NCBI RefSeq assembly: GCF_035917575.1
Contig: NZ_CP109090.1
Coordinates: 6,200,001 to 6,264,000 of the forward strand
From: Streptomyces sp. NBC_01788
GTDB lineage: Bacteria > Actinomycetota > Actinomycetes > Streptomycetales > Streptomycetaceae
DNA: 64,000 nt
Direction of reading: 5' to 3'
Of the stretch, positions 25,407 through 33,847 are shown in pieces; the first letter of the stretch is position 1; each line of letters begins with the position of its first letter. The notes below the pieces were generated by a model that saw nothing but the letters and a program-made list of their open reading frames with translations, searched no databases and was not told where the DNA came from. A program made the position numbers and the translations under genes.

Positions 25407-26576
25407 GTGCAGCAGTCAGCCAGCGAATCCTCCGAAAGGCCCTCCGGCCGCCTCCACCGGGCACGAGCCCTCTACCGGAACGTATCCAAACGCAGGACCG
25501 CCTGGCTGCTGCTGAAGGACACGGTCAACTCGTGCATGGAATACCGGATCCTGGGTCTGGCGGCCGAGGCGGCGTTCTTCTCCCTGCTCTCCGTGCCGCC
25601 GCTGCTGCTGAGCCTGATCGGACTGCTCTTCTACGTCGACTCCTGGACCGGCGCGCACACCATCGCGAGCCTGGAGCGCAACATCCTGGACGCCTCCCGC
25701 ACGGTCCTGTCCGACCAGGGCGTCAAGGAGATCACCGAGCCGATCCTGCGGGACGTCATGCAGGGCGGCCGGCCGGACGTGATCTCCATCGGGTTCGTGT
25801 TCGCGCTGTGGTCGGGCTCGCGCGCGGTGAACGTCTTCATCGACACGATCACCGTCATGTACGGCCTCGACGGCGTGCGAGGCATCGTCAAGACCCGACT
25901 GCTGGCCTTCGGGCTGTTCATCGTGGCCCTGCTGATCGGTTCGATCGCGCTGCCGCTGATGGTCGCCGGCCCGGACGCGGTGGTACGGATCGTGCCGTGG
26001 TCGACGACGGTCGTCCAGATCCTGTACTGGCCGGTCGTCATCGTGCTGTCCGTCGTCTTCCTGACCACGCTGTACCACGTGTCCGTGCCGGTGCGCTCCG
26101 CGTGGATCGAGGACGTGCCCGGCGCGCTGGTCGCCCTCGCCATGTGGGTGGTGTGCAGCTTCCTGCTGCGCATCTACCTGACCAGCACCGTGGAGGGCCC
26201 GACCATCTACGGCTCGCTGGCCGCGCCCGTCGCCGTGCTGCTGTGGATCGGTGTGTCCGCGTTCGCGGTGCTCGTCGGGGCGGCGGTCAACGCCGCCATC
26301 GACCGGGTCTGGCCGACCGCCGGCACGGCCTCGGCCCGCGCCGCCAACGAGCGGGTGCGCGACGCGCAGATCGCCGAGTACGTCGCCCGCGCCGCCGCGA
26401 CCCGCGACAACGAGCCCGACGACCCGGAGGACCCCGACATGCCCGCGGAGTTCCCCGAACGCTGGTCACGCTTCCTGCCCCCGGAGGACGTGACGGCCCG
26501 CCTGCGCTCCCACGTGCGGTCCACACACGCGCGCAGCCCGCACAAGGACGACCAGAACGGCCCGTCGAAGGGGTGA
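25407..26576 (+). CDS. YihY/BrkB-family inner membrane protein
   Basis: 389 residues with six membrane helices. The opening YRILGLAAEAAFFSLLSVPPLLLSLIGLLFY is the classic YihY start, and later helices include RLLAFGLFIVALLIGSIALPLMV and the terminal VLLWIGVSAFAVLVGAAVNAAID. An acidic Pro-rich cytoplasmic tail follows. Function is not established despite the old RNase BN name. GTG 25407 is chosen; TACCTT (25395-25400) 6 nt upstream could be a -10 box, making it leaderless. Confidence 0.85.
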   Translation: MQQSASESSERPSGRLHRARALYRNVSKRRTAWLLLKDTVNSCMEYRILGLAAEAAFFSLLSVPPLLLSLIGLLFYVDSWTGAHTIASLERNILDASRTVLSDQGVKEITEPILRDVMQGGRPDVISIGFVFALWSGSRAVNVFIDTITVMYGLDGVRGIVKTRLLAFGLFIVALLIGSIALPLMVAGPDAVVRIVPWSTTVVQILYWPVVIVLSVVFLTTLYHVSVPVRSAWIEDVPGALVALAMWVVCSFLLRIYLTSTVEGPTIYGSLAAPVAVLLWIGVSAFAVLVGAAVNAAIDRVWPTAGTASARAANERVRDAQIAEYVARAAATRDNEPDDPEDPDMPAEFPERWSRFLPPEDVTARLRSHVRSTHARSPHKDDQNGPSKG

Positions 26577-26655
26577 CGTACCGCCCTCCGGTGCCGTGCG
26601 GGCCCGGGGGCGTGGGGTCGTCCGGTGCGGGGCCCGGGGCGTAGGGTCGTCCGCC

Positions 26656-27309
26656 ATGGGTCGCCGACTTCTCGTCCACACGCGTACCGCCGACTACCGC
26701 CACGAGTCCATCCCGGACGCCGTCGCCGCGCTGCGCGCCCTCGGCGGGTTCGACGTCGAGCACACCGAGGACCCGGAGGCACTCGCCCGGCCCCTGGAGC
26801 GGTTCGCCGCCGTCGTCTTCCTCTCCACCAGCGGCGAGGTGCTCACCCCCGAAGGCCGGGAGCGCCTCGCGGCGTACGTCGAGCAGGGCGGCGGCTTCGT
26901 CGGTGTGCACGCGGCGGCCTGCACGGAGTACGACTGGCCCCACTACGGCGAACTGCTCGGCGCCCGGTTCGCCCGGCACCCGGAGTACCAGCCGGGCCGG
27001 GTCCTGGTCGAGGACCCGGACCATCCGGCCATCCGGCACCTGCCCGCCGAGTGGGCCTTCACCGACGAGTGGTACGACTTCCGCACCAACCCGCGCGGCA
27101 CCGTACGGGTCCTGGCCCGCGCCGACGAGTCGTCGTACCGCGGCGGCGGCATGGGCGCCGACCACCCCCTGGTGTGGTGCCGCGAACAGGGCCGGGGCCG
27201 CGTCTTCTACACGGCCCTCGGCCACGCCTCCGAGGCCTACGCGGACCCGGACTTCCGCGCCCATCTGCGCGGCGGCATCGAGTGGGCGGCGGGGCTCGCG
27301 GCCGGCTGA
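26656..27309 (+). CDS. ThuA-like domain protein
   Basis: 217 residues. The glutamine-amidotransferase-like ThuA fold is shown by RRLLVHTRTADYRHESIPDA, VVFLSTSGEVLTPEGRERLAAYVEQGGGFVGVHAA and GRGRVFYTALGHASEAY. ThuA domains occur in sugar-degradation and trehalose loci; the catalytic chemistry is unsettled. TAGGGT at 26642-26647 lies 8 nt before ATG 26656, so the mRNA is probably leaderless. An imperfect copy of the promoter-proximal stretch (GGGGTCGTCCG) lies 26 bp upstream. It converges on the HTH regulator with 28 bp between stops. Confidence 0.85.
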   Translation: MGRRLLVHTRTADYRHESIPDAVAALRALGGFDVEHTEDPEALARPLERFAAVVFLSTSGEVLTPEGRERLAAYVEQGGGFVGVHAAACTEYDWPHYGELLGARFARHPEYQPGRVLVEDPDHPAIRHLPAEWAFTDEWYDFRTNPRGTVRVLARADESSYRGGGMGADHPLVWCREQGRGRVFYTALGHASEAYADPDFRAHLRGGIEWAAGLAAG

Positions 27310-27337
27310 GGCGCGGCCGAGGGCCTGGCGGTCGTCG

Positions 27338-27922
27338 CTACGGCGCCGTGCTGTCCGCCGGGCCGTGCGCGTGCCCGTCCGCGGCGCCCTGCGCGCCGTC
27401 CTCGCCCGGCAGCAGGACCGTCGCGAGGATGCGCCGCCTGCGTCCCGGGCCGGGCGGCAGGGCCAGGCGGGGCTGGAGCACCCGGACCAGGTCGTTCAGC
27501 ATGGCGGCGTACTCCGCGTCGTCGAGCCACATCCCGGCCAGGTTGTACGTGGCTCCGTCCCGGACCGGGTCGGCGTCCTCGCGGGCGAGGTAGCGGTCGG
27601 CGTCGTCGAGGAGGCCCGCGACGAACGCCATGAAGGCGTTGCGGTGGTCGTCGGGGCTCATCCGTGCGACCTCGTCCGCGGACATCTTCGCCGCGGCGGC
27701 CCGCAGCACGTACGTGCGCTCCACGGCGCCCCGTACCTGCCGTTCCGCCACGACCATCAGCACACCGGCGTCCACCAGGCGGGCCACATGGCGGTACAGG
27801 CTGGTGGAGGGCACGTCGGACAGTTCCTCCCTGAGCGCGCCGGTGGTCAGCGCCCGATCGCCGAGGAAGGCCTGCACGATCCGCAGCCGGACCGGATGGA
27901 GGAGGAGATCAGCGGTGGTCAC
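27338..27922 (-). CDS. Winged-helix transcriptional regulator (ArsR-like)
   Basis: 194 residues. The N-terminal winged helix reads LLLHPVRLRIVQAFLGDRALTTGALREELSDVPSTSLYRHVARLVDAGVLMVV, and AVERTYVLRAAAA forms the wing exit. The middle (ARMSPDDHRNAFMAFVAGLLDDADRYL) is a helical effector or dimer region seen in Streptomyces HTH_20 regulators. GTG 27922 lies 6 nt after TAGGGT on its strand, so it appears leaderless. It is divergent from the small membrane protein at 28060; the 137 bp between contain TCCCA-TTGC-TGGGA, a plausible operator for both. Confidence 0.8.
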   Translation of the reverse strand: MTTADLLLHPVRLRIVQAFLGDRALTTGALREELSDVPSTSLYRHVARLVDAGVLMVVAERQVRGAVERTYVLRAAAAKMSADEVARMSPDDHRNAFMAFVAGLLDDADRYLAREDADPVRDGATYNLAGMWLDDAEYAAMLNDLVRVLQPRLALPPGPGRRRRILATVLLPGEDGAQGAADGHAHGPADSTAP

Positions 27923-28059
27923 GACGTCACCCTAGTAGTCGTATCTTCCCGGCGTTGGTAATGTTCCCATTGCTGGGATTGATCGGTCGTCGGATCGATC
28001 CGGTATCCCGTCTGTGAACGCCGTGAACGCCGTGACCGCCCTTCGACAAGGAACCTCCC

Positions 28060-28275
28060 GTGCTGGCCGACTCCTTCCCCGCGTCGTCCCCCACCCCGTG
28101 GATGGCGATCGTGCCGCTGGTGGCGCTAGTCCCCGCCGTCTACTGCATGATCGACATCTCGCGGCACCCCGACACCAGGCAGCTCTCGCCCCAGGCGTGG
28201 CTGGCCCTCTGCGCCTTCGGCAACGTGTTCGGCCTGGCCGCCTATCTCAGGTTCGGCCGCAGCGAGAACCGGTAG
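28060..28275 (+). CDS. Small two-helix membrane protein (PLDc_N-like)
   Basis: 71 residues. Two hydrophobic helices (WMAIVPLVALVPAVYCMIDI and AWLALCAFGNVFGLAAYL) surround a short polar loop with DI-x-RHPDTRQL, and the end is YLRFGRSENR. This is the PLDc_N pattern found at the front of cardiolipin synthases and as stand-alone proteins. GTG 28060 follows AAGGAA by 8 nt. Divergent from the HTH regulator, which may control it. Confidence 0.7.
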   Translation: MLADSFPASSPTPWMAIVPLVALVPAVYCMIDISRHPDTRQLSPQAWLALCAFGNVFGLAAYLRFGRSENR

Positions 28276-28381
28276 CGGTCCACCGGGCGGCGATGCCGGC
28301 GGCCCGCGCGCCGGAATACCGGAGGACGACAGGACGCTTCCCGGATACCGGTGCCGGACGTGGCGAAGGGCTGGTGGACGC

Positions 28382-29962
28382 ATGACGGCCGACAGAGCCG
28401 ACAGAGCCGAAAGATCGGACCCCGTGGTCACCACCCCCTACGGGGCGGTGCGAGGCAGGCATGAGCATGGTGTGGCCGTGTTCCGCGGCATTCCGTACGC
28501 CGCGCCCCCCTTCGGCCCCCGGCGGTTCCGGCCGCCGGTGCCGCCCGAACCCTGGGACGGCGTGCGCGACGCCGCCTCCTTCGGCCCGACCGCGCCGAAG
28601 CCCCCGTACTCCGAGGCCTTCGCCCGCTGCCTGTCCGACCCGGTCGTCCCCGGCGACGACTGCCTCAACCTCAACGTATGGACACCCGACCCGGACCCCG
28701 GCGCCCGGCTCCCCGTCATGGTGTGGCTGCACGGCGGCGCGCTGACCCGCGGCTCCTCCGCCGTGCCCGTGTACGACGGGCGGGCCTTCGCCCGTGACGG
28801 CGTAGTCCTCGTGTCCGTCAACTACCGGCTCGGCGTCGAGGGCTACGGACTCTTCCCGGACGCCCCCGCCAACTCCGGCCTGCGCGACCAGCTCGCCGCT
28901 CTGCGCTGGGTCCACGAGTCGATCGGGGCCTTCGGCGGCGACCCGGACCGGATCACCCTGTGCGGCCAGTCGGCCGGAGCCATCAGCATCGGCGCCCTGA
29001 TCGCCGCCCCGCAGGCCCAGGGCCTGTTCCGGCGCGCGGTCCTGCAGAGCGGGCCGCCGGAGGCCGCCGACCGCGGCAGCGTACGGCGGATGGTGCGCCG
29101 CATGGCGGCCCGGCTGAAGGTGCCCGCCACCGCGGAGGCGTTCGCCGCCGTCGACCGGAACCTGCTGCTGCGCACGCAGGCCGAGGTCGGCCGGCTCAGC
29201 AGCCCGGTCCTCGGCGGACCCGCCTTCGGCATCGTCGTGGACGGCGACCTCGTCCCGCGCGACCCGCTCCAGGCCCTGGTGGAGGGCGACGTGGCACGGG
29301 GAGCGGACCTCCTCATGGGCTGGACCAGCGACGAGTACCGGCTGTGGCTGGTCCCCGGCGGGCTGCTGGAGCGCGTCGACCGGCTCGGCGCGGTCGCGCT
29401 GGCCGGCGCGATGGCCCGCTGTCGCTGCGGGCACGAGGTGGTCCGCGGCTACCGTGCGCTGCGCCCCGGCGCCGGCACCGCCGAGATCGTCGGCCAGATG
29501 GTCACCGACCACCTGCTGCGCCGCCCACTGCACCGGCTGGCCGACGCGCGCTCCGGCTCGGCGTACGTGTACGAGTTCGCCTGGCCCTCGCTGCTGCCCG
29601 GCCTCGGCGCCTGCCACGCCCTGGAACTCGGCTTCGTCTTCGACACCGGCGACACCCCGGACTCCCGCAGACTCGCGGGCGAGGGCGCCCCGCGGGAGCT
29701 GGCCGACGCCCTGCACACGGCCTGGGTCCGCTTCGCCGCCGACGGCGACCCCGGCTGGCAGCCCTGGGACGCCACCCACCCCGTCCGCGTCTTCGGTGAC
29801 GGCCCCGCACACACGAGCCACGGCCCACGCGACGCCGAACTCGCCCTGTGGACGGCGCCTCCCGAGCCGCCCCCCGCTCCCGAGGGCACCCGGCCCCGCG
29901 CCGGGGAACTCCGAGCGGTCGTACGCCGCCTGCGCCGCGCGGGGGGTGTGGGCGGGCGCTGA
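28382..29962 (+). CDS. Type-B carboxylesterase
   Basis: 526 residues. The fold is clear: FRGIPYAAPPFGPRRFRPP, PVMVWLHGGALTRGSS (oxyanion loop), VSVNYRLGVEGYGLFPD, and ITLCGQSAGAISIGALIAAP with the catalytic Ser in G-Q-S-A-G (the family usually has G-E-S-A-G). The His of the triad is probably in LGACHALELGFVFDT. It hydrolyses carboxyl esters; the natural substrate is unknown, and lack of a signal peptide suggests a cytoplasmic enzyme. The N-terminus holds a small RADRADRAE repeat from three near-identical 9-bp units. Confidence 0.88.
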   Translation: MTADRADRAERSDPVVTTPYGAVRGRHEHGVAVFRGIPYAAPPFGPRRFRPPVPPEPWDGVRDAASFGPTAPKPPYSEAFARCLSDPVVPGDDCLNLNVWTPDPDPGARLPVMVWLHGGALTRGSSAVPVYDGRAFARDGVVLVSVNYRLGVEGYGLFPDAPANSGLRDQLAALRWVHESIGAFGGDPDRITLCGQSAGAISIGALIAAPQAQGLFRRAVLQSGPPEAADRGSVRRMVRRMAARLKVPATAEAFAAVDRNLLLRTQAEVGRLSSPVLGGPAFGIVVDGDLVPRDPLQALVEGDVARGADLLMGWTSDEYRLWLVPGGLLERVDRLGAVALAGAMARCRCGHEVVRGYRALRPGAGTAEIVGQMVTDHLLRRPLHRLADARSGSAYVYEFAWPSLLPGLGACHALELGFVFDTGDTPDSRRLAGEGAPRELADALHTAWVRFAADGDPGWQPWDATHPVRVFGDGPAHTSHGPRDAELALWTAPPEPPPAPEGTRPRAGELRAVVRRLRRAGGVGGR

Positions 29963-30172
29963 GGAGCCCCTGCTCGGGGGGAGCCGTGTCCGGAACCGGG
30001 CGGGCCCGGCACGACCGGCCTGCCGACAGCGACCGGGTGGGTTCCGTGTCGTCCTGGGGCCGCGCCCGGTATGAACCGCCTGACAACTGGGCGGGCGTTG
30101 AACGGGGCGCGGTGGTGTGCCTCCCACGGGTTCGACAGCATGCGGGCCACCGCCGTGTCCCGCCGGCCCGCA

Positions 30173-30204
30173 ACCAGGGCCCGCCCGAATGGGCAGGCCC
30201 TGGT
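30173..30204 (-). terminator. Hairpin after the second lipoprotein gene
   Basis: Arms ACCAGGGCC-C-GCCC and GGGC-A-GGCCCTGGT with a GAAT loop, one internal mismatch. It begins 16 bp beyond the stop of the leftward lipoprotein gene and can also serve the esterase coming from the other side. Confidence 0.65.
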
Positions 30205-30220
30205 CCGGGACGTCAGCGGA

Positions 30221-30766
30221 TCACGGCGAGGGACTCACCGTTGTGCGGTCCGTCGGCTCCTGCGAGGCACCAGCCGTTGAGGGCCGGGCCGGGGGCGCGG
30301 TAGGCCTCGCTGCGTTCTTCAGGTCCCACGGACCCGTTGTCGGCACCGACTCGCTCAAACCGCCGGCCGGAGTCAGCGCCAGTTCACGCCAGTAGTAGGT
30401 CCCGTCACAGATCGTGTCGGTCCTGATCAGCGTGGTCGTCGTGCGCTGGTCGACGCTGGGCGAGTGCGCTCCGGGTGCGGTGAGGCGCAGCCGGACGGTG
30501 ACGGTGCGAGCTCCCACGTCGCTCGGGAGGAAGACGTGGGTACTCAGAAGCGACGCCGGCTGGAGTGTCCCGCGGGCGCAGTGGCTTGCGGCGCACAGAT
30601 GGAAGGTGCCGCCCGCGAGATCCGGGTAGTCGGCCCTCAGCAGGCGCACGTTCACGGAAGAGCCGGCCTGGACCACCGTGCAGGAACTTCTTGTTCCGCA
30701 TGCGGAGGTCAGCATGAGAACTCCGCATGCGGCCAGTAGCGCAGTGCTCTTAGCAGCGGTCACCAC
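30221..30766 (-). CDS. Small secreted lipoprotein, unnamed family (copy 2)
   Basis: 181 residues. The signal ends at lipobox LTSAC (Cys near residue 24). The mature part has the same layout as the 1287-1808 product: SSCTVV, LLRADYPDLAGGTFHLCAASHC, a VTVRLRL strand, THTLI-like strand before a Cys (DTICDG), then LALTPAGGLSESVPTTGPWD and a Pro/Thr-rich tail. GTG 30766 is chosen, 7 nt after AGGAG; a second GTG follows at once. Function unknown. The two copies lie 29 kb apart with unrelated neighbours, so they are dispersed paralogues, not a tandem pair. Confidence 0.8.
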   Translation of the reverse strand: MVTAAKSTALLAACGVLMLTSACGTRSSCTVVQAGSSVNVRLLRADYPDLAGGTFHLCAASHCARGTLQPASLLSTHVFLPSDVGARTVTVRLRLTAPGAHSPSVDQRTTTTLIRTDTICDGTYYWRELALTPAGGLSESVPTTGPWDLKNAARPTAPPARPSTAGASQEPTDRTTVSPSP

Positions 30767-31430
30767 TTCTTCACTCCTCCGGGGAGGGCCTTCTCGTGAA
30801 CTGGCGCGCCTACCGCCGCACCGGTATCCAGTGCCAAGGCCAACACCAACACGCCCGCTATCCGTCGTGACCAGCGCGACGGAAGCCGGTCGGGCCGACC
30901 CACCGCCGCTCTCCAATGAGGCATTGTTCATATCCCCAAAGTTCATGTGTTGTTCATAAAGAAAGCGCGAATGCTGGCTCCAGTCGGTTGGCCGTTCCAT
31001 TTTCGGAGCACTCATCACGATGCCGAGTCAGCTACGGACACCCCGACACGTGCGGCCACCAGGTACGATCTGATCAAATCGGGCCTCAACTTGAAAACCG
31101 GATCCGACCGCACAATCCGATACCGGCGCACGGGAAGACACCTCAGGCTCGCCCCTTTTCCCCACCCGGCAGACATGCATCCGCCACAGACGCGCAGATT
31201 AAAGCAAGATCACTCACGTCCAGTCAATGAACGCAATGCACCGACCAATCCTCATACGTCTCCGGCCCGAATTCGCGCGCTGGGCTGTCATCAACGCCGG
31301 ATTGCCGACCGGACGGTCTTCGAGCACGATTCGACATCGGAACAAGGGGTGTCGGCCGGGGCGCGGGTGTTCCGTTCACGCGGCCGATTGGCCGCCGGCC
31401 CTGTGGCCCTGTGGGGGTGCCGTGGGACCG
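30767..31430. other. 664-bp AT-richer intergenic region
   Basis: No convincing gene. The base composition is clearly lower in GC than the flanks, notably 30915-31260. It contains CAATG-AGG-CATTG (30914-30926) and three GTTCAT repeats at 30926, 30941 and 30952, which may be regulator sites or promoter elements for the leftward lipoprotein gene. The rest shows scattered short stops in all frames. Confidence 0.6.
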
Positions 31431-32369
31431 CTACCGGGACGCCAGCACGCGGGCGATGTCCGCGATCGCTCCCGGCCCCACCCGGCAGCAGCCCCCGATC
31501 AGGCGGGCGCCGGCTGCTCGCCAGCTCGCCACCTGGTCCGGGGTGAAGGTGGAGCGGCCGGTCCAGGTGCGGGAATCGGCGTCCCAGGACTCACCGCTGT
31601 TGGGGTAGACCGCGACCGGCTTGCCGGTGACGCGGGCGGCCGTGCGGGCCGCGGCCGCCGTGTCGCCGGGCGCGCAGCAGTTCACGCCGACTGCGAGCAC
31701 CTCGTCCGCGTCGGCGGCCAGGGCGAACGCCTCCTCCAGCGGCTGCCCGGCGCGCGTACGGTCACCGTCGACGGTGTACGAGAGCCAGGCCGGCACCCCC
31801 AGCCCGCGCACCGCCCGCAGCAGCGCCCGCGCCTCCTCGGTGTCGGGCACCGTCTCCAGCGCCAGCACGTCGGGCCCCGCAGAGGCCAGCACCTCCAGGC
31901 GGGGCCGGTGGAAGCGCTCCAGCTCGTCGACGGTGAGCCCGTACCGGCCCCGGTACTCGGAGCCGTCGGCGAGCATCGCCCCGTACGGCCCCGCCGACGC
32001 GGCCACCCACAACGGTCGCACCACCCCGAGCGCACGCGCCCGCCGCGCCGCCTCCCGCGCGGCCTCCACGCTCAGCCGCATGAGCGCGGCCGCCCGGTCC
32101 CGCCCGATCCCCCGCCTCGCGAACCCCTCGAAGGTGGCCTGGTAGCTCGCGGTGATCGCGACGCTCGCCCCTGCCTCGAAGTACGCCAGGTGCGCCTGAG
32201 TGACCGCCTCCGGCCGCTCGGCCAGCAGCCGCGCCGACCACAGCTCGTCGCTCAGGTCGTACCCGGCCGACTCCAACTGGTTGGACATCCCGCCATCGAG
32301 CACGACCGCCCCGCCGTCGAGCGCGTCGGCGAGGGCAGGAGAGGCGACGCTGGGGATGGCGCTGTCCAT
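31431..32369 (-). CDS. mmuM: Homocysteine S-methyltransferase
   Basis: 312 residues. Zinc ligands are in VGVNCCAPGD and LIGGCCRVGP, the hallmark of the Hcy-binding barrel. The start reads VVLDGGMSNQLESAGYDL and SYQATFEGFARRGI, as in MmuM. It methylates homocysteine to methionine using S-methylmethionine or SAM as donor. No mmuP permease is adjacent. It stands alone between an AT-rich gap and the IS graveyard. Confidence 0.9.
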   Translation of the reverse strand: MDSAIPSVASPALADALDGGAVVLDGGMSNQLESAGYDLSDELWSARLLAERPEAVTQAHLAYFEAGASVAITASYQATFEGFARRGIGRDRAAALMRLSVEAAREAARRARALGVVRPLWVAASAGPYGAMLADGSEYRGRYGLTVDELERFHRPRLEVLASAGPDVLALETVPDTEEARALLRAVRGLGVPAWLSYTVDGDRTRAGQPLEEAFALAADADEVLAVGVNCCAPGDTAAAARTAARVTGKPVAVYPNSGESWDADSRTWTGRSTFTPDQVASWRAAGARLIGGCCRVGPGAIADIARVLASR

Positions 32370-32513
32370 GGCACGACGCTAGTCGATGGTCCGGCGTCGC
32401 GGGACGGGGCCGGGGTGGGCTGCCGGGCACCCGTCCCGGCGTTCCAGACACCCGCGACCTGCGTGTGCATGTCTTTGCCGAGATATGAGACTCTGCTGCG
32501 TAATTCGGTTACT

Positions 32514-33190
32514 CAGGCTGCGAGTTGGTGGCTGAGGCGGGTGAGTCTGCTGGTCCGAGGGCTGAGCGCCGTGTGGCCGGGGTTCCAGTGGGCGTCGAGT
32601 CGGATGACGTTGAGGGCAGTGGCGGAGAAGGCGTGCTGGAGGCGGACCTTGGGCAGTCCGCGGTAGCGGGCCCGGCGGAGGCCGGTGACGTCGAGGGCCT
32701 GGTTGATGGTGCCCTCGATCCCAGCGCGGAGTGTGTACTTGTCCTTCCAGGTCTTCGTGATCTGCTCAGTTCGCGCTCTGGCCAGGGTCTCGTGGAGTTC
32801 TTGCGGCCGGAGGCTGAGGATGCGGGTGCCACGCGCGGAGGTGGTGCACTCGTCCTGGACGGGGCATGCGTGGCAGTCGGTGGGGGCGAACTGGACGACG
32901 ATGGCGTCGCGGCCGTGCTGCCGGACGGGGAACCAGCCGGTGCTGGTGCGGCCCTGCGGGCAGCGGGCCTGGCGGGCCTTCCAATCGATACGGAAGGCGT
33001 TCTTCTGGAAGCCGGCGTCGGCCTTGGCCTGCGGTGAGTGGTCGAGGAGGGGTGACCATGGTGATGCCGCGGCCGGCGGCGTCGTGGATCAGGTCGGCGG
33101 ACGGGTAGCCGGCGTCGAGGTAGTGCTCGCCCGGCGTGAGGTCGCGGTCGGCGAGGTTTTGCTGGACGGGCCGACGGCGCGGGGGTCACC
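32514..33190 (-). pseudogene. IS1182-family transposase remnant
   Basis: From about 33045 leftward the frame reads HSPQAKADAGFQKNAF, WFPVRQHGRDAIVVQFAPTD, CHACPVQDECTTSARGTR, LRAGIEGTINQALDVTGLR and ends TSRLTRLSHQLAA at stop 32514. This is the C-terminal half of an IS1182 DDE transposase. Upstream, another frame continues with LTPGEHYLDAGYPSADLIHDAAGRGITMVTP, so there is a one-base frameshift near 33050. The N-terminal half is absent; homology ends near 33190. It cannot encode an active enzyme. Confidence 0.85.
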
Positions 33191-33196
33191 GCTGCC

Positions 33197-33505
33197 GTGA
33201 ACGCCTGCGACCCGATGCAGCGGGCCCAGCTGGACGCCTCCGCCTGGGAGCTGGTGTCCACGCTCCACCTGCTCCGCCCCGACCTGGACGCCGCCGTCCA
33301 TATGGAACGCTTCGACTCGCGCCTGTCCCTCGGCCTCAGCGCCACCTTCGGGTCGTCGGGGTACGACATCGAGGCACTGCTCGCACACGCAGACGGCAAC
33401 ATCGCGAGCGCTGCCGAACTGGTCGCAACCGACCTGCCGAGAACGGGGTCTGAAACCACTGCGGCCCCACAGGCCCAGCAACGAACTACGAGTCGGTGCG
33501 CATGA
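33197..33505 (+). CDS. Hypothetical protein or gene fragment at an IS edge
   Basis: A 102-codon frame starting GTG 33197, immediately beyond the IS1182 remnant. It reads RAQLDASAWELVSTLHLLRPD and FDSRLSLGLSATFGSSGYDIEALL, with plausible amphipathic helices and codon bias up to about 33440, after which the bias weakens. The start abuts the IS junction, so the true N-terminus may be lost. No family recognised. Confidence 0.4.
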   Translation: MNACDPMQRAQLDASAWELVSTLHLLRPDLDAAVHMERFDSRLSLGLSATFGSSGYDIEALLAHADGNIASAAELVATDLPRTGSETTAAPQAQQRTTSRCA

Positions 33506-33645
33506 CCTCTGCGGCCTTCTGTGAAGCACCCTCATAGCCGCCGAATCCGCACCTCGTTGACACTGTCAGCGACGTAGGCGGTGACTACAGAAGTGTTTTC
33601 CGTGGCGTTGGCCCAGAAGGCACGGATAGCTGACCTCTTCGTCTG

Positions 33646-33800
33646 GGCATTGTCGCGTTCGCGCTGGTCAACGCCGTGTGGGAGGAGGTGCTCTTCCGGG
33701 GAGTGCTGCTGACCGAAACGGCGGCATCCTGGTCCCCTACGGCGTGCGCGTGGCCGCCGATGCCGTCACCGGGACACTCGCGGTGCTGATCCTGCGCTGA
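33646..33800 (+). pseudogene. CPBP-family intramembrane protease remnant
   Basis: One frame reads GIVAFALVNAVWEEVLFRGVLLTE, with the EExxxR metal motif of CPBP (CAAX protease-like) enzymes. A second frame further on reads GGILVPYGVRVAADAVTGTLAVLILR up to TGA 33798-33800, a typical C-terminal end. The two are out of frame and most of the protein is missing. The surrounding 33506-33847 shows no other gene. Confidence 0.65.
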
Positions 33801-33813
33801 GGCGCGGAGGGGA

Positions 33814-33842
33814 GGGCGCGCCGGTGGGGTGCCGGCGCGCCC
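33814..33842 (-). terminator. Hairpin after the LPMO gene
   Basis: Perfect 11-bp arms GGGCGCGCCGG and CCGGCGCGCCC with a 7-nt loop, 6 bp past the stop of the LPMO gene, ending the celB-LPMO transcript. Confidence 0.8.
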
Positions 33843-33847
33843 GGGGC

